From: Ignavibacteria bacterium | Lineage (GTDB): Bacteria > Bacteroidota > Ignavibacteria > Tepidaquicellales > OLB5 | DNA length: 64,000 nt | Direction of reading: 5' to 3' | Assembly (NCBI GenBank): GCA_017303675.1 | Contig: JAFLBX010000002.1 | Location: forward strand, 1,140,488 to 1,204,487 | Shown here: positions 63,523 through 64,000 of the stretch, piece by piece | Layout of the letters: each line of letters begins with the position of its first letter | How positions within the stretch are numbered: the stretch's first letter is position 1 | Made by a program: the position numbers and the translations under genes | Notes under the pieces: model-generated | What the model was told of the DNA's origin: nothing | Seen by the model: the letters and a program-made list of their open reading frames with translations, nothing else | Database searches by the model: none

Positions 63523-64000
63523 TTATTTAACTAAAACCATTTTAAATGTCTTTACAAACTTTTCTCCGTCATTTCCGCTTGCTTCAAGCCTGTATATATA
63601 TAATCCGCTTGCCATATCTGATGCATTCCATGTAAATGAATATTTACCGGGAGTTAATTCTTCATTTACTGCAGTATTAACTGCTTCACCCAGAACATTG
63701 AATATAGTTAGCTTAACATTCGATGCTTTGGGAATATCGAACGATATTAATGTATTTGGATTGAACGGATTCGGATAGTTATTATAAAGCTTAAATTCTG
63801 CAGGAATTTCACTGTTATTCTGGCTTAGCCCTGTAATTGCTGTAGTAAAGCTCCACCTGGTACTGTACGGACTTGACATACATACATTATTTGATAAAAC
63901 TTTCCAGTAATATCTTGTATTTGACTGCAGTCTTCCTGCCGGTACTGTTATCTGCCTGTTAACAATATTGTTTGAATCAAGCACAAGATTTGTAAAACCT
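63523..64000 (-). CDS. T9SS cargo, C-terminal part (right edge cut)
   Basis: The reading frame enters from the right edge and ends at 63523; about 158 residues are visible. The first part (ITVPAGRLQSNTRYYWKVLS, then YSTRWSFTT) is the end of a fibronectin type III-like domain. The T9SS sorting domain follows, with NNYPNPFNPNTLISFDIP, a standard-length loop, NVLGEAVNTAV and the end FKMVLVK. The rest of the protein lies outside the window. Confidence 0.88.
   Translation of the reverse strand, partial: GFTNLVLDSNNIVNRQITVPAGRLQSNTRYYWKVLSNNVCMSSPYSTRWSFTTAITGLSQNNSEIPAEFKLYNNYPNPFNPNTLISFDIPKASNVKLTIFNVLGEAVNTAVNEELTPGKYSFTWNASDMASGLYIYRLEASGNDGEKFVKTFKMVLVK

Overview
This is a gene-dense window from an AT-rich bacterium (roughly 37-40% GC by eye). 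It most likely belongs to the Bacteroidota/Chlorobi/Ignavibacteria part of the FCB group. The strongest evidence is 17 separate genes whose products end in a type IX secretion system (T9SS) C-terminal sorting domain. These domains carry the NYPNPFNP signature and a C-terminal K-x2-L-x-K-like end (LIK, LVK or LLK), a style typical of Ignavibacteria-like lineages. Gram-negative envelope genes (lnt, lptC, an OstA-like gene, kdsD, a family 9 glycosyltransferase), bacillithiol synthesis (bshC) and HU-type proteins fit this placement. No rRNA, tRNA, CRISPR array, transposase or phage gene was seen.

Layout. 1-9.1 kb: the 3' end of ispF, lnt, a convergent HU-TM-SPOR protein with an HU gene upstream of it, an OstA-like/lptC/kdsD envelope operon, and rlmD. 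9.1-17.7 kb: a DinB-like protein, a two-gene 2-oxoacid:ferredoxin oxidoreductase with an unusual beta-gamma fusion, a small unknown protein, a DppD/OppD-type ATPase, a GlmM-like mutase and a fused branched-chain 2-oxoacid dehydrogenase E1. 17.9-27.1 kb: five same-strand T9SS cargo genes. The last four share a nearly identical 518-bp module followed by different effector domains. 27.1-33.7 kb: a radical SAM/acyl-CoA ligase pair, a beta-propeller cargo gene, and the tyrosine-catabolic enzymes HmgA and Hpd. 33.9-38.5 kb: a small cargo gene, then thpR, an FmdB-type zinc ribbon gene, bshC and a heptosyltransferase-like gene. 38.5-47.8 kb: six cargo genes on the minus strand (five beta-propellers and one PNGase F-like protein) and one small charged protein. 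47.9-52.1 kb: hutH, a YihY-family membrane protein, a PP2C phosphatase and gcvH. 52.2-56.5 kb: a SpoIID-domain cargo gene and another propeller. 56.8-59.6 kb: the yceD-rpmF-plsX-fabH operon. 59.8-64 kb: a polytopic membrane protein, an SBBP-propeller cargo gene and a cargo gene cut by the right edge.

How it fits together. The housekeeping blocks are ordinary. The distinctive layer is the T9SS secretome. The 518-bp adhesin-like modules look homogenised by gene conversion while the domains behind them differ. The second distinctive signal is in the sorting domains themselves. In six cargo genes the loop just after the NYPNPFNP strand carries extra residues encoded by short, often palindromic, repeat-like DNA, in at least four unrelated types, always at the same codon interval. 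A perfect 28-bp palindrome also occurs twice between genes, 47.6 kb apart. No T9SS machinery gene lies in the window.
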